Part shown: in pieces, positions 1 to 6,509 of the stretch | Position numbering within the stretch: the first letter of the stretch is position 1 | Layout: each line of letters starts with the position of its first letter | Origin: an uncultured Eubacteriales bacterium | GTDB taxonomy: Bacteria; Bacillota; Clostridia; Oscillospirales; Acutalibacteraceae | DNA: 7,634 nt | Assembly (NCBI GenBank): GCA_900319255.1 | Contig: ONNU01000178.1 | Coordinates: 1-7,634 of the forward strand | Direction of reading: 5' to 3' | Made by a program: the position numbers and the translations under genes | Notes under the pieces: model-generated | What the model was told of the DNA's origin: nothing | Databases searched by the model: none | What the model saw: the letters and a program-made list of their open reading frames with translations, nothing else

Positions 1-92
1 TATTAGCTAAGAGCTGGTATAGTCAGGAGTTTCACAAAAGCAAATATGAAAAATCTGCATGGATACATTAGTTTTATTAAACTCCAGTATTG
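1..92. other. Unassigned left edge, possible tail of a gene
   Basis: No gene can be assigned here. One plus-strand frame is open from position 3 to a TAG at 69-71 and encodes 22 residues (begins LAKSWYSQEF, ends SAWIH). A second plus-strand frame is open from 7 to a TGA at 91-93. Either could be the 3' end of a gene starting outside the window, but both are too short to distinguish from chance in AT-rich DNA. No terminator hairpin is visible between here and the repeat region. Confidence 0.2.
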
Positions 93-221
93 ACCACTAA
101 CTATAAACTAAATTCCTCATTCCTAATTCCTTTCAATTCCACTTTCCAAATTCCAAATTCCAAATTTTAAACGATCACTATAAACTAACCACTAACAACT
201 ATAATCTATAATCTATAAACC
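93..221. repeat. Degenerate heptanucleotide repeat region, nearly G-free
   Basis: About 129 bases contain a single G (position 173) on the plus strand. The sequence follows a 7-bp rhythm. Five units run from 95 to 129 (CACTAAC, TATAAAC, TAAATTC, CTCATTC, CTAATTC). After four extra bases, twelve units run from 134 to 217. The first of these are of the AAATTCC type, with TTCC at 137, 144, 151 and 158. The later ones carry CTA in the middle of each unit, at 178, 185, 192, 199, 206 and 213. A 12-bp direct repeat, ACTATAAACTAA, is at 100 and 177, and CCACTAAC is at 94 and 189. I recall similar 7-bp arrays from intergenic DNA of other bacteria. No coding frame or conventional regulatory site is seen. 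Confidence 0.75.
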
Positions 222-223
222 GA

Positions 224-240
224 CAGCACGCCGGCGGCTG
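224..240 (+). other. Small GC-rich hairpin upstream of the promoter
   Basis: CAGC (224-227) pairs with GCTG (237-240), and CG (229-230) pairs with CG (235-236), leaving A228 as a bulge and CCGG as the loop. It stands out sharply from the AT-rich repeat to its left and lies 12 bp before the first -35 box. The next bases are GGAAAATTTT-like rather than a clean T-run, so it is a poor terminator. It could be the remnant of an upstream terminator, an operator, or chance. Confidence 0.25.
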
Positions 241-252
241 CGGAAAATTTTA

Positions 253-288
253 TTGCCTATTGGCGTGGATGGTGGTATAATGTATAAT
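253..288 (+). promoter_or_regulatory. Twin overlapping sigma-A-type promoters for the operon
   Basis: Two -35/-10 pairs, each with a 17-bp spacer, are interleaved and offset by 7 bp. The first is TTGCCT (253-258) with TATAAT (276-281), helped by an extended -10 TG at 273-274. The second is TTGGCG (260-265) with TATAAT (283-288). The -10 boxes form the tandem repeat TATAATGTATAATG. Start sites would fall near 288-296, giving a leader of about 60 nt before the exonuclease gene. Within that leader AGGCT (297-301) can pair with AGCCT (320-324), a weak hairpin. No riboswitch is recognised. Confidence 0.7.
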
Positions 289-340
289 GTGTTAGTAGGC
301 TTGGCTGGATGTGAAGCGGAGCCTGCTTTATCGGATGCGG

Positions 341-346
341 AAAGGA
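341..346 (+). promoter_or_regulatory. Ribosome binding site fixing the exonuclease start
   Basis: AAAGGA lies 8 nt before the ATG at 355. It selects this start over in-frame upstream codons (TTG at 253, ATG at 280), which overlap the promoter boxes and lack a comparable site. Confidence 0.75.
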
Positions 347-354
347 TAGTGAAT

Positions 355-1113
355 ATGAAATTTGTGTCATGGAATGTCAACGGGCTTCGCGCTTGTCTGG
401 GGAAAGGCTTTATTGATGTGGTAAAGGAGCTTTCACCTGATTTTATGTGCCTGCAGGAAATAAAAATGCAGGAGGGACAGGCTGAGATCCCCCTTGACGG
501 ATATAATAAGTATTTTAACAGCGCTGAAAAAAAAGGCTATTCCGGTACGGCTGTGTTTACACCCCTTGAGCCGGCAAGCGTAACCTATAACGGTATGGAT
601 ATGGAGGAGCACAGCCATGAGGGAAGAATGATAACTCTCGATATGGGCAGCTTTTATCTTGTGAATGTCTATACCCCCAACGCTCAGGACGGGCTTGCAA
701 GAATAGACTACCGCATGAAATGGGAGGACGACCTTCTCGGATACCTAAAAAGGCTCGACAGCGAAAAGCCTGTTATCTACTGCGGAGATCTGAATGTCGC
801 CCATAATGAGATAGACCTGAAAAACCCCAAATCCAACAGGGGCAATGCGGGCTTTTCAGATCAGGAAAGAGAAAGGATCGGCAGACTTCTTGAGTCCGGC
901 TTTACCGATAGCTTCCGCTTTCTTCATCCTGAGGAAACAGGACGCTACAGCTGGTGGTCATACCGCTTCAATGCAAGAAAAAACAACGCCGGTTGGCGTA
1001 TCGACTATTTTATCGTTTCCGACAGGATTCGGGATAAGATAAAGACTGCTGATATCCTTTCGGATATTTACGGCAGCGATCACTGTCCTGTCCTTCTGGA
1101 GATCGACATCTGA
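355..1113 (+). CDS. xth: Exodeoxyribonuclease III (AP endonuclease, ExoA/Xth family)
   Basis: This cytoplasmic base-excision repair enzyme cleaves DNA at abasic sites and has 3'-5' exonuclease and 3'-phosphatase activities in characterised relatives. The 252-residue product matches the family's usual length of about 250-270 and starts with the canonical MKFVSWNVNGLRA. The exonuclease/endonuclease/phosphatase fold motifs are all present in order: N7 in WNVNG, metal-binding E35 in LQEIK, Y106 in NVYTPN, D145 and N147 in GDLNVAH, D217 in WRIDYF, and the terminal D242-H243 in GSDHCP. The WWSYRFNARKNNAGWRIDYF segment is typical of the ExoA type. The start at 355 follows a good ribosome binding site and lies downstream of the promoter. 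An ABC ATPase begins 18 bp later, so the two are probably co-transcribed. No active-site residue is missing. Confidence 0.97.
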   Translation: MKFVSWNVNGLRACLGKGFIDVVKELSPDFMCLQEIKMQEGQAEIPLDGYNKYFNSAEKKGYSGTAVFTPLEPASVTYNGMDMEEHSHEGRMITLDMGSFYLVNVYTPNAQDGLARIDYRMKWEDDLLGYLKRLDSEKPVIYCGDLNVAHNEIDLKNPKSNRGNAGFSDQERERIGRLLESGFTDSFRFLHPEETGRYSWWSYRFNARKNNAGWRIDYFIVSDRIRDKIKTADILSDIYGSDHCPVLLEIDI

Positions 1114-1117
1114 AAAT

Positions 1118-1124
1118 AAGGAGG
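1118..1124 (+). promoter_or_regulatory. Consensus ribosome binding site for the ABC ATPase
   Basis: A perfect AAGGAGG lies 7 nt before the ATG at 1132. The short gap from the exonuclease stop holds no terminator, which supports one transcript. Confidence 0.85.
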
Positions 1125-1131
1125 AAAAAAA

Positions 1132-2097
1132 ATGATAAAGGTCAGAAAGCTGACAAAATATTATGTCAGGAACAAAGCCCTTGATAATGTAAGCTTTACG
1201 CTTAAAGAGGGCGAGATACTGGGCTTTCTTGGTCCTAACGGCGCGGGAAAATCCACTACTATGAATATTATAACCGGCTACCTGTCCAGCGATTCCGGAA
1301 GCGTGGAAATTGACGGCATCAATATTCTTGACAATCCCACGGCTGCCAAGAAAAAGATCGGCTATCTGCCGGAGATACCGCCGCTGTATAATGATATGAC
1401 CGTAAAGGGCTACCTTGAATTCATGTTCAGGCTGAAAAAAGTCCGTCTGCCCATGAAGGAGCATATCAACAGCATTTGCGAAAAGGTAAAGATCAGCGAT
1501 GTAAAGGAAAAAATAATAAAAAGCCTGTCAAAGGGCTACCGTCAGAGAGTGGGGCTTGCCCAGGCGCTTATCGGGGATCCGCCTGTGCTTATCCTTGATG
1601 AGCCTACTGTGGGACTTGACCCCCAGCAGATCATCGAGATCCGCCGCCTTATCAGAGAGCTGGGTCAGAAGCATACTATCATACTGTCCTCCCATCTTCT
1701 TTCTGAGGTGCAGGCTGTCTGTGATAAGATACTTATTATCAATAACGGAAGGATCGTTGCAGATGAGCTGAAATCCTCCCTCACCGGAACAGGCGCGTCC
1801 ACCGAAAAGCTCAGGATCATCGCTGAGGGCAGAAAACAGCAGGTACAGTCCCTTCTCCAGAAGGTGGACGGCGTTACCAGAGTAACCGATATGGGCGAAG
1901 CTGAAAAGGGTTGCTGTGAATTTACAGTTGACAGCAGGCGAGACGTCAGAAGGCTGATCTTCCGCGCCTTTGCAAAAACTGATTTCAACATTCTTGAAAT
2001 GTGCCCCGTGGAAATGTCACTGGAGGATACCTACCTCAATATCATCACGGGTAAAAATGATACAAAGGAGGATGCTGCTGATGTCGGCAATTTATAA
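1132..2097 (+). CDS. ABC transporter ATP-binding protein, GldA-like
   Basis: This 321-residue protein is the predicted ATPase subunit of an ABC-2-type exporter, acting at the cytoplasmic face of the membrane with the permease encoded next. Motifs in order are Walker A GPNGAGKST (34-42), a Q-loop position occupied by Glu in YLPEIPPLY (E81), ABC signature LSKGYRQRVGLAQ (132-144), Walker B VLILDEPT (152-159), D-loop GLDP (161-164) and switch His188 in SSHLLSEV. The Glu in the Q-loop is, as I recall, common in GldA-like and related ABC-2 ATPases, so it is not a defect. Residues from about 225 to 305 form a C-terminal accessory domain. The 3' end overlaps the permease gene by 17 bp in another frame, which suggests translational coupling. 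The Gld name reflects sequence similarity only; the substrate is unknown. Confidence 0.93.
   Translation: MIKVRKLTKYYVRNKALDNVSFTLKEGEILGFLGPNGAGKSTTMNIITGYLSSDSGSVEIDGINILDNPTAAKKKIGYLPEIPPLYNDMTVKGYLEFMFRLKKVRLPMKEHINSICEKVKISDVKEKIIKSLSKGYRQRVGLAQALIGDPPVLILDEPTVGLDPQQIIEIRRLIRELGQKHTIILSSHLLSEVQAVCDKILIINNGRIVADELKSSLTGTGASTEKLRIIAEGRKQQVQSLLQKVDGVTRVTDMGEAEKGCCEFTVDSRRDVRRLIFRAFAKTDFNILEMCPVEMSLEDTYLNIITGKNDTKEDAADVGNL
2064..2071 (+). promoter_or_regulatory. Ribosome binding site fixing the permease start
   Basis: AAAGGAGG sits inside the end of the ATPase gene, 9 nt before the ATG at 2081. It makes this ATG the true start rather than the in-frame TTG at 1970, which would add 37 residues that run through ATPase-coding DNA. 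Confidence 0.85.
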
Positions 2098-2785
2098 AAG
2101 AGAAGTCGGCTCCTATTTCACCTCTCCGGTGGGATATGCAGTGCTTGCGGCTTTTACGTTTTTCAGCGGAATATTCTTTTATGTCCAGTGCCTCTATACC
2201 GGCACGACCAATATGTCCGGAGTATTCCAGAGTATGTTCTTTATCGTTCTTTTCATCATCCCCCTGCTTACCATGAGAAGCTTTGCGGATGACAGAAGAA
2301 ACAAAACAGACCAGGCTCTTCTGACAGCTCCCGTCAGTATCCCGTCTGTGGTGCTTTCAAAGTTTTTATCCTGCCTTACTATTTTCGGGCTTTGCCTTCT
2401 GTCCTTTATTATCCAGGGCATTGCAATGACCATTCTTGCAAAGGCAGACTGGAGCGTTATCATCGGCAATGTCTTCGGAATGCTGATAATGGGCGCATCC
2501 TTCATCTCCATAGGGCTTTTCATTTCTTCACTCACTGAAAGCTCCATCGTTGCAGGCATTGTTTCCTTTGTTGTCAATGTTCTTATCAGCCTTTTTGATA
2601 CGGTAGGCTATACCGTGAAATGGGCGCCGCTTACAAATGTACTGAGCGCTTTGTCCTTCCAGGGAAAATATGCAAACTTTTCTATCGGACTTTTCTCACT
2701 GGCTGATATAGTGTTCTTTGTCACTGTCACCGCTCTGTTCCTGTTCCTTACAGACAGGATGGTGGAAAAAAGAAGATGGGCATAA
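2081..2785 (+). CDS. ABC-2-type permease, GldF-like
   Basis: This 234-residue integral membrane protein is the predicted channel-forming partner of the preceding ATPase. Six hydrophobic segments can be seen, at roughly residues 17-38, 48-65, 95-117, 125-147, 150-172 and 205-225, as expected for an ABC-2 membrane domain. Between segments 2 and 3 lies the conserved-looking cytoplasmic stretch MRSFADDRRNKTDQALLTAP (65-84), matching the family pattern of an acidic/basic loop followed by L-L-T-A-P. The N-terminus (AIYKREVGSYFTSPVGY) is also typical, with a short amphipathic lead-in before the first segment. The start at 2081 is set by a strong ribosome binding site. The gene overlaps the ATPase end by 17 bp, and the next gene begins 12 bp after its stop. 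The transported substrate cannot be read from sequence. Confidence 0.92.
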   Translation: MSAIYKREVGSYFTSPVGYAVLAAFTFFSGIFFYVQCLYTGTTNMSGVFQSMFFIVLFIIPLLTMRSFADDRRNKTDQALLTAPVSIPSVVLSKFLSCLTIFGLCLLSFIIQGIAMTILAKADWSVIIGNVFGMLIMGASFISIGLFISSLTESSIVAGIVSFVVNVLISLFDTVGYTVKWAPLTNVLSALSFQGKYANFSIGLFSLADIVFFVTVTALFLFLTDRMVEKRRWA

Positions 2786-2790
2786 GGAGG
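2784..2790 (+). promoter_or_regulatory. Ribosome binding site overlapping the permease stop
   Basis: AAGGAGG, 7 nt before the ATG at 2798, shares its first two bases with the permease TAA stop. This arrangement favours re-initiation by the same ribosomes. Confidence 0.8.
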
Positions 2791-2797
2791 GATACAG

Positions 2798-4345
2798 ATG
2801 TCGGAAAATGAAATCAAAAAGCCCGGTGAGCAGGAAAGCAAAAAGAAAAGCGCTCCTGCTCCCGCAAAGAAAACTCCCTCCGGTGGAAAACACGGAGGGC
2901 TGTCAAGAAAAAGCAAACACCGTATCACCTCTGTTGTTCTGACAGCGCTTGTGCTTGCGGGTGTCATCATACTCAATGTCATCGCTTCTGTACTGACAGA
3001 GAGGTTTTCCGCTATGACGGCGGATATCACAGCCAACGGCTCATACAATCTGACTGAGCAGACCGAAAAGGTGGTCACCAGTCTGAAAAAGAAGGTCACC
3101 ATCTATTTTCTGATGGACAGAAAGACCTTTGAATCCTTTGACAATTACTACAAGCAGCTTACAAACCTTGTTGACAATATGGTCCGCGATTCCGGCGGAA
3201 TGCTCAGCGTTGAATATGTCGATATCGTTTCCCAGCCGAATTTTGTCAATGATTATTCAGACGAAAACCTCCAGACCAGCGATGTTATCGTAAAATGCGG
3301 AAAAAAATACAATGTTCTCCACAAGGAGGATCTTTTCAATTTCGAGCTGATGAACCAGCAGTATCAGTATATCACCTCCTCAAAGGCTGAATCCGCTATT
3401 GATACGGCTATCGTAAAGGTAACAAGCGACCGCAGCGATAAAATAGTTATCGTCACCGATCACACAGAGGAAAACAACAGCGGTTATCTTTATCTTTCAA
3501 AGGTGCTTACCGCAAATAACTATGAACCGGTAACGCTCCAGATCGAATCAGGCGAGATCCCGGATAATGTCAATACCGTTATCTGCTACGCTCCCACCGC
3601 CGATTACAATGAAAAAGCCGTTGAAAAGCTCAGAGGCTTCCTTTATAATGACGGCAAATACGGGAAGAGCATGATCTACATTTCCTACAGAAACCAGATC
3701 AAATCCCCTAATATCGACAAGCTGCTGGATGAATACGGAATGCTTGTAAGCGACGGACTTGCCTTTGATATGGACACCAGCAGACAGATGAGCGGCGCAA
3801 GCTCCTACAGCGCATACAGATATATCGCCGCATCCTTCAGATCAAAGATGTATACAGACAATATCACAAAGGACGATCAGACCGTTCTTGCGGATTATTC
3901 AAGAGGTATCATCGCAAAGAATGAAAATATCACCGAAAGCCTTGTTTCCTATTCGTCAAAATCAGGCATCTGTCCCTTTGACGCAGGAGATGACTGGAAC
4001 CCGGATGATTATATCCTGGGCAATGTCAGCGTTCTTATGCAGGGCATTTCCGGTAATGACGAATCCATGTCAAAGCTTATCGTTTCAGGCTCAACAGAAA
4101 TGTGGAACGAAACTATTATGCAGTCTCAGTTCGTAAACCAGACATACTGGCTGAATATCGTGGACACCCTGAATCACCGCGAGGATAATACCATCCGCCT
4201 TGAGGATAAGGTCATCACCGATTATTCACTCCAGGGCATCAGCAGACAAACCTCTGTCATCACAGGCGTAATGCTGTTTGCCGTTCTTCCGGTTCTTATC
4301 ATCGGCGCAGGTATCATGGTATTTGTCGTAAGACGCAGGAAGTGA
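2798..4345 (+). CDS. GldG-like ABC transporter auxiliary protein
   Basis: This 515-residue membrane-anchored protein belongs to the GldG / ABC-type auxiliary component family (COG3225-like), which regularly accompanies GldA/GldF-type pumps. A Lys/Pro/Ala-rich cytoplasmic head (1-44) is followed by a membrane segment at about 45-67. A large extracytoplasmic region runs to about 487, and a second membrane segment (about 488-511) ends in RRRK. Positive charges flank both segments on the inside, so both termini should be cytoplasmic. The segment just after the first membrane helix (SVLTERFSAMTADITANGSYNLTEQT) is the typical entry to the family's domain, and KKVTIYFLMDR follows. The inner part resembles the GATase-like fold described for the family; no catalytic residue is claimed. 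It presumably gates or extends the pump outside the membrane. The next gene follows after 7 bp. Confidence 0.88.
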   Translation: MSENEIKKPGEQESKKKSAPAPAKKTPSGGKHGGLSRKSKHRITSVVLTALVLAGVIILNVIASVLTERFSAMTADITANGSYNLTEQTEKVVTSLKKKVTIYFLMDRKTFESFDNYYKQLTNLVDNMVRDSGGMLSVEYVDIVSQPNFVNDYSDENLQTSDVIVKCGKKYNVLHKEDLFNFELMNQQYQYITSSKAESAIDTAIVKVTSDRSDKIVIVTDHTEENNSGYLYLSKVLTANNYEPVTLQIESGEIPDNVNTVICYAPTADYNEKAVEKLRGFLYNDGKYGKSMIYISYRNQIKSPNIDKLLDEYGMLVSDGLAFDMDTSRQMSGASSYSAYRYIAASFRSKMYTDNITKDDQTVLADYSRGIIAKNENITESLVSYSSKSGICPFDAGDDWNPDDYILGNVSVLMQGISGNDESMSKLIVSGSTEMWNETIMQSQFVNQTYWLNIVDTLNHREDNTIRLEDKVITDYSLQGISRQTSVITGVMLFAVLPVLIIGAGIMVFVVRRRK

Positions 4346-4352
4346 GGCAGTT

Positions 4353-6086
4353 ATGAAAAGGAATATTATTCTTATAATTTTAGCTGCGGTCATTGTCGCT
4401 GCGCTTGCGGGGGTAATGATATTCGTCCTTTCTCTTCCGAAAACGGAGGAGGTGGGACTTTCCGCCAATGATACGGATATCCTTATTTATGACAAGACCA
4501 GCGTAAAGGCTGAAGAGATCACCGTGAAAAACAGCGGCGGAGAATATACCCTTATCGGCTTTGATTACACCGGCATGGCTGATGAAGCTTCACAGGAAAA
4601 TGCTGCTGAGGCTTCTGAGGACAGTCAGCCCTCCGGAAACAAAAGAACCGATGAGACCTCCACTCTGAAAATGAATATGCGCTATACCATGCAGGGACTT
4701 GACGATTTCGAGCTTAACAAGGATAATACAGACTCTCTTGCATATCAGTGCTCCTATGTTACAGCATTGCAGATCGTTGATAAAAGCGGCGTCAGATTCA
4801 GCGATTTCGGTCTTGACAAGCCCCTTTCCACCGTAAAGATCAGATTCAGCGACGGCAGCGAGGAAACGCTTATCCTGGGAAAGAAGGCTCCCAATGATAT
4901 GGGCTATTATTTCAGACGTGAGCTTACGGATAATGTTTATCTGATGAACCCGGAAACCATCGGGTCGTTCCTTATTGAAAAGCTGCAGATGCTTGACCGC
5001 ACCCTCACCAAGAATTTCAGCGAGGATGAGGACAATCCCCCCACCATCAGCACTATCAGCATCAGCGGCGAGGGCTACAAGGATCCGCTGAAAATAGACA
5101 CTGAGGAGGATATCTCCATCGCAGCAACATATAAATTACGTTCCCCCTATCATTTAGCCTGCGGCAAGGAATCTGCGGTATCCTTCGGAAAGATGCTGTA
5201 CGGCATCCGCGGAGATGAGGTCATTGCAGCCCCTGTCACAGACGAAGCAAAGAAAAAATACGGTCTTGACAAGCCTTTCATGATAATCAATGTCACCGCT
5301 ACCGATGATACAAAGGTAGGACTTCTGGTATCGAAGGCTGAAAAGGACGGCAGCTGTTATGTCATGGCGGATGACGGAAATATCATCTGCAAAATGACAA
5401 AAGAGGATATGGAGGGCTGGTATAATATCACCTACACGGATTTCCTCACGGTATCCTTCATATATCCGAATATGGACAACCTTGACAAGGCTGTTATCAC
5501 CGCCGATGGCAAGACCACACAATATGATGTAACTCATACAAAGGATCAGAATGAGCTTCTGCAGGATTTCTCCATCAATTCTGTCAAGGTGAACGGCAAG
5601 GAAGTCCCCTACAGCAATTTCAACAGATACATCAATAATTTCACAGGTCTTGCAAGAGAGGGCACTGAGGTGAAGGATCCCGGCAGCTACACCCAGGTCT
5701 ACAAAGCCGAGCTTACATACAGCGATAACGGCAGCAGTCCCATAACCGATACCCTTGTTATGAAAAAGGGCGCAGACGGAGCTTATATCGTTTATCTCAA
5801 CGATATGCTGATGGGCTACACCGACAGAGAATACGCTGAACAGCTCATTGCCCAGACCGCAGTTATTGATTCAGAGGAAACGCTTGAAAGCCTTCTCGGA
5901 GACAAGCCTGACGAAAACGTGGAATCCTCAGCCGAAAGCAGCGCTGACACAAGCGTGCAGTCCTCAGCTGAAAGCAGCGCTGATATGGCAATCGGAGAAG
6001 AATACGAAAGCGGTCTTTATGATGAATACTATGATCCAAACAGTAATCTTGTAAAGGAGCAAGTCAATGTCCATGGAGAACAATAA
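4353..6086 (+). CDS. DUF4340 domain-containing membrane-anchored protein
   Basis: This 577-residue protein has an N-terminal membrane anchor (about 5-28) and a large extracytoplasmic part matching the DUF4340 family, whose function is unknown but which commonly sits beside GldG-like genes. Repeated family-type units are visible: GLDKP at 153-157 and again at 304-308, each followed by a beta-rich stretch (KIRFSDGSEETLILGKK; MIINVTATDDTKVGLLVSK) and an aromatic/acidic turn. The 14 bases encoding GLDKP are identical in both units. An acidic Ser/Glu-rich insertion occupies about 74-103. The tail from about 515 is Ser/Ala/Glu-rich and probably disordered, with a duplicated SSAESSAD. The start at 4353 has only a weak GAGG site 5 nt upstream, overlapping the previous stop, so translation probably depends on coupling to the GldG-like gene. 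The 3' end overlaps the next gene by 20 bp. Confidence 0.85.
   Translation: MKRNIILIILAAVIVAALAGVMIFVLSLPKTEEVGLSANDTDILIYDKTSVKAEEITVKNSGGEYTLIGFDYTGMADEASQENAAEASEDSQPSGNKRTDETSTLKMNMRYTMQGLDDFELNKDNTDSLAYQCSYVTALQIVDKSGVRFSDFGLDKPLSTVKIRFSDGSEETLILGKKAPNDMGYYFRRELTDNVYLMNPETIGSFLIEKLQMLDRTLTKNFSEDEDNPPTISTISISGEGYKDPLKIDTEEDISIAATYKLRSPYHLACGKESAVSFGKMLYGIRGDEVIAAPVTDEAKKKYGLDKPFMIINVTATDDTKVGLLVSKAEKDGSCYVMADDGNIICKMTKEDMEGWYNITYTDFLTVSFIYPNMDNLDKAVITADGKTTQYDVTHTKDQNELLQDFSINSVKVNGKEVPYSNFNRYINNFTGLAREGTEVKDPGSYTQVYKAELTYSDNGSSPITDTLVMKKGADGAYIVYLNDMLMGYTDREYAEQLIAQTAVIDSEETLESLLGDKPDENVESSAESSADTSVQSSAESSADMAIGEEYESGLYDEYYDPNSNLVKEQVNVHGEQ
5925..5983 (+). repeat. In-frame 36-bp-period repeat in the DUF4340 gene tail
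   Basis: A 23-base unit beginning TCCTCAGC at 5925-5947 recurs at 5961-5983 with one mismatch (C or T at the eighth-ninth base, synonymous). Both encode SSAESSAD, at residues 525-532 and 537-544, separated by TSVQ. It looks like a recent in-frame duplication in a disordered extracytoplasmic linker. Confidence 0.8.
6053..6059 (+). promoter_or_regulatory. Ribosome binding site for the small terminal gene
   Basis: AAAGGAG lies inside the DUF4340 gene, 7 nt before the ATG at 6067. It supports this ATG over the in-frame ATG at 6073, which would be 13 nt away. Confidence 0.75.
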
Positions 6087-6402
6087 TACTAACAAAAAAC
6101 TTCCTGTCCTCATCATTGGTATTGGCAGTTTTCTAATTCTTTTAATTTGTTTGATATTGTTTTGTTTGTCACATGCTACTAGTTACAGATATAATGATTG
6201 GTGGATTAAAGATAGGCATATATCTGAAGTGGTAGTGAGGTACGGCGAACCGGACAAGAATTTAGGACGTAAGAAAGGTTATTATATCTCAGAGGGTAAT
6301 ACTTTGATTATGTCAGATCACCAACCACAATACTATTGGATGGTTTGTGATGACAATGATATAGTCTGTGATGTGTTTGTTTCAGGTTCTCCGGGCGGAT
6401 AA
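6067..6402 (+). CDS. Small single-pass membrane protein, unknown function
   Basis: I do not recognise a named family for this 111-residue protein. A short polar head (MSMENNNTNKK) is followed by one strong hydrophobic segment at about 12-34. An extracytoplasmic domain of about 75 residues then contains NDWWIKDRHI (43-52), RYGEPDKNLGRKKGYY (58-73), QYYWMV (88-93) and a GSPGG terminus. The EVVVRYGEPD pattern recalls the SmpA/OmlA (BamE)-type fold, in which a helix precedes a G-x-P-D turn, and I recall similar small hypothetical proteins in Firmicutes; both are tentative. Cys94 and Cys101 could form a disulfide. The gene overlaps the DUF4340 end by 20 bp and has its own good ribosome binding site. 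Its codons (TTA, TTG, TTT, ATT, CAA, GGT) are distinctly AT-richer than those of its neighbours, suggesting separate origin. It is the last gene before the terminator. Confidence 0.8.
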   Translation: MSMENNNTNKKLPVLIIGIGSFLILLICLILFCLSHATSYRYNDWWIKDRHISEVVVRYGEPDKNLGRKKGYYISEGNTLIMSDHQPQYYWMVCDDNDIVCDVFVSGSPGG

Positions 6403-6442
6403 ATAAAACCAAAACCTAAAGTAAAAATCACAGACAAAACAC

Positions 6443-6470
6443 AAGCCGACCTGCGATGGGTCGGCTTATT
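6443..6470 (+). terminator. Rho-independent terminator of the plus-strand operon
   Basis: AAGCCGACC (6443-6451) pairs perfectly with GGTCGGCTT (6459-6467) around a 7-base loop and is followed by ATTTG. It lies about 40 bp after the stop of the small terminal gene. Read on the minus strand the same stem is followed by GTGTTTTG, so it may also stop transcription from the transporter gene. Confidence 0.85.
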
Positions 6471-6509
6471 TGCATATCATCCGGTTTCTTGCAATAATGA
6501 TGCATTACA

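Noticed and set aside
93..221. CRISPR array
   Set aside because: Units are 7 bp with no spacers of unique sequence, so it is a simple degenerate tandem repeat.
253..354. 34-residue N-terminal extension of exonuclease III starting at TTG 253
   Set aside because: It covers the promoter boxes, lacks a ribosome binding site and does not match the family N-terminus, which begins at the ATG at 355.
1363..1389. Glu in place of the Q-loop Gln as a sign of an inactive ATPase
   Set aside because: Walker A, signature, Walker B, D-loop and switch His are all intact, and Glu at this position is, as I recall, usual for GldA-like ATPases.
958..1464. Antisense reading frame of 168 codons across the exonuclease-ATPase junction
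   Set aside because: It overlaps two clear genes with intact motifs and has no independent coding evidence.
1970..2080. Longer start for the permease at TTG 1970
   Set aside because: The extension runs through the ATPase coding region and is not membrane-like; the strong AAAGGAGG before ATG 2081 decides the start.
2608..3102. Antisense reading frame of 164 codons
   Set aside because: It spans two well-supported plus-strand genes, has no ribosome binding site and reads as a composition shadow of them.
1132..4345. Gliding-motility machinery
   Set aside because: Gld-like naming rests on sequence similarity; no other gliding or type IX secretion genes are present and the host appears to be a Clostridium-type organism.
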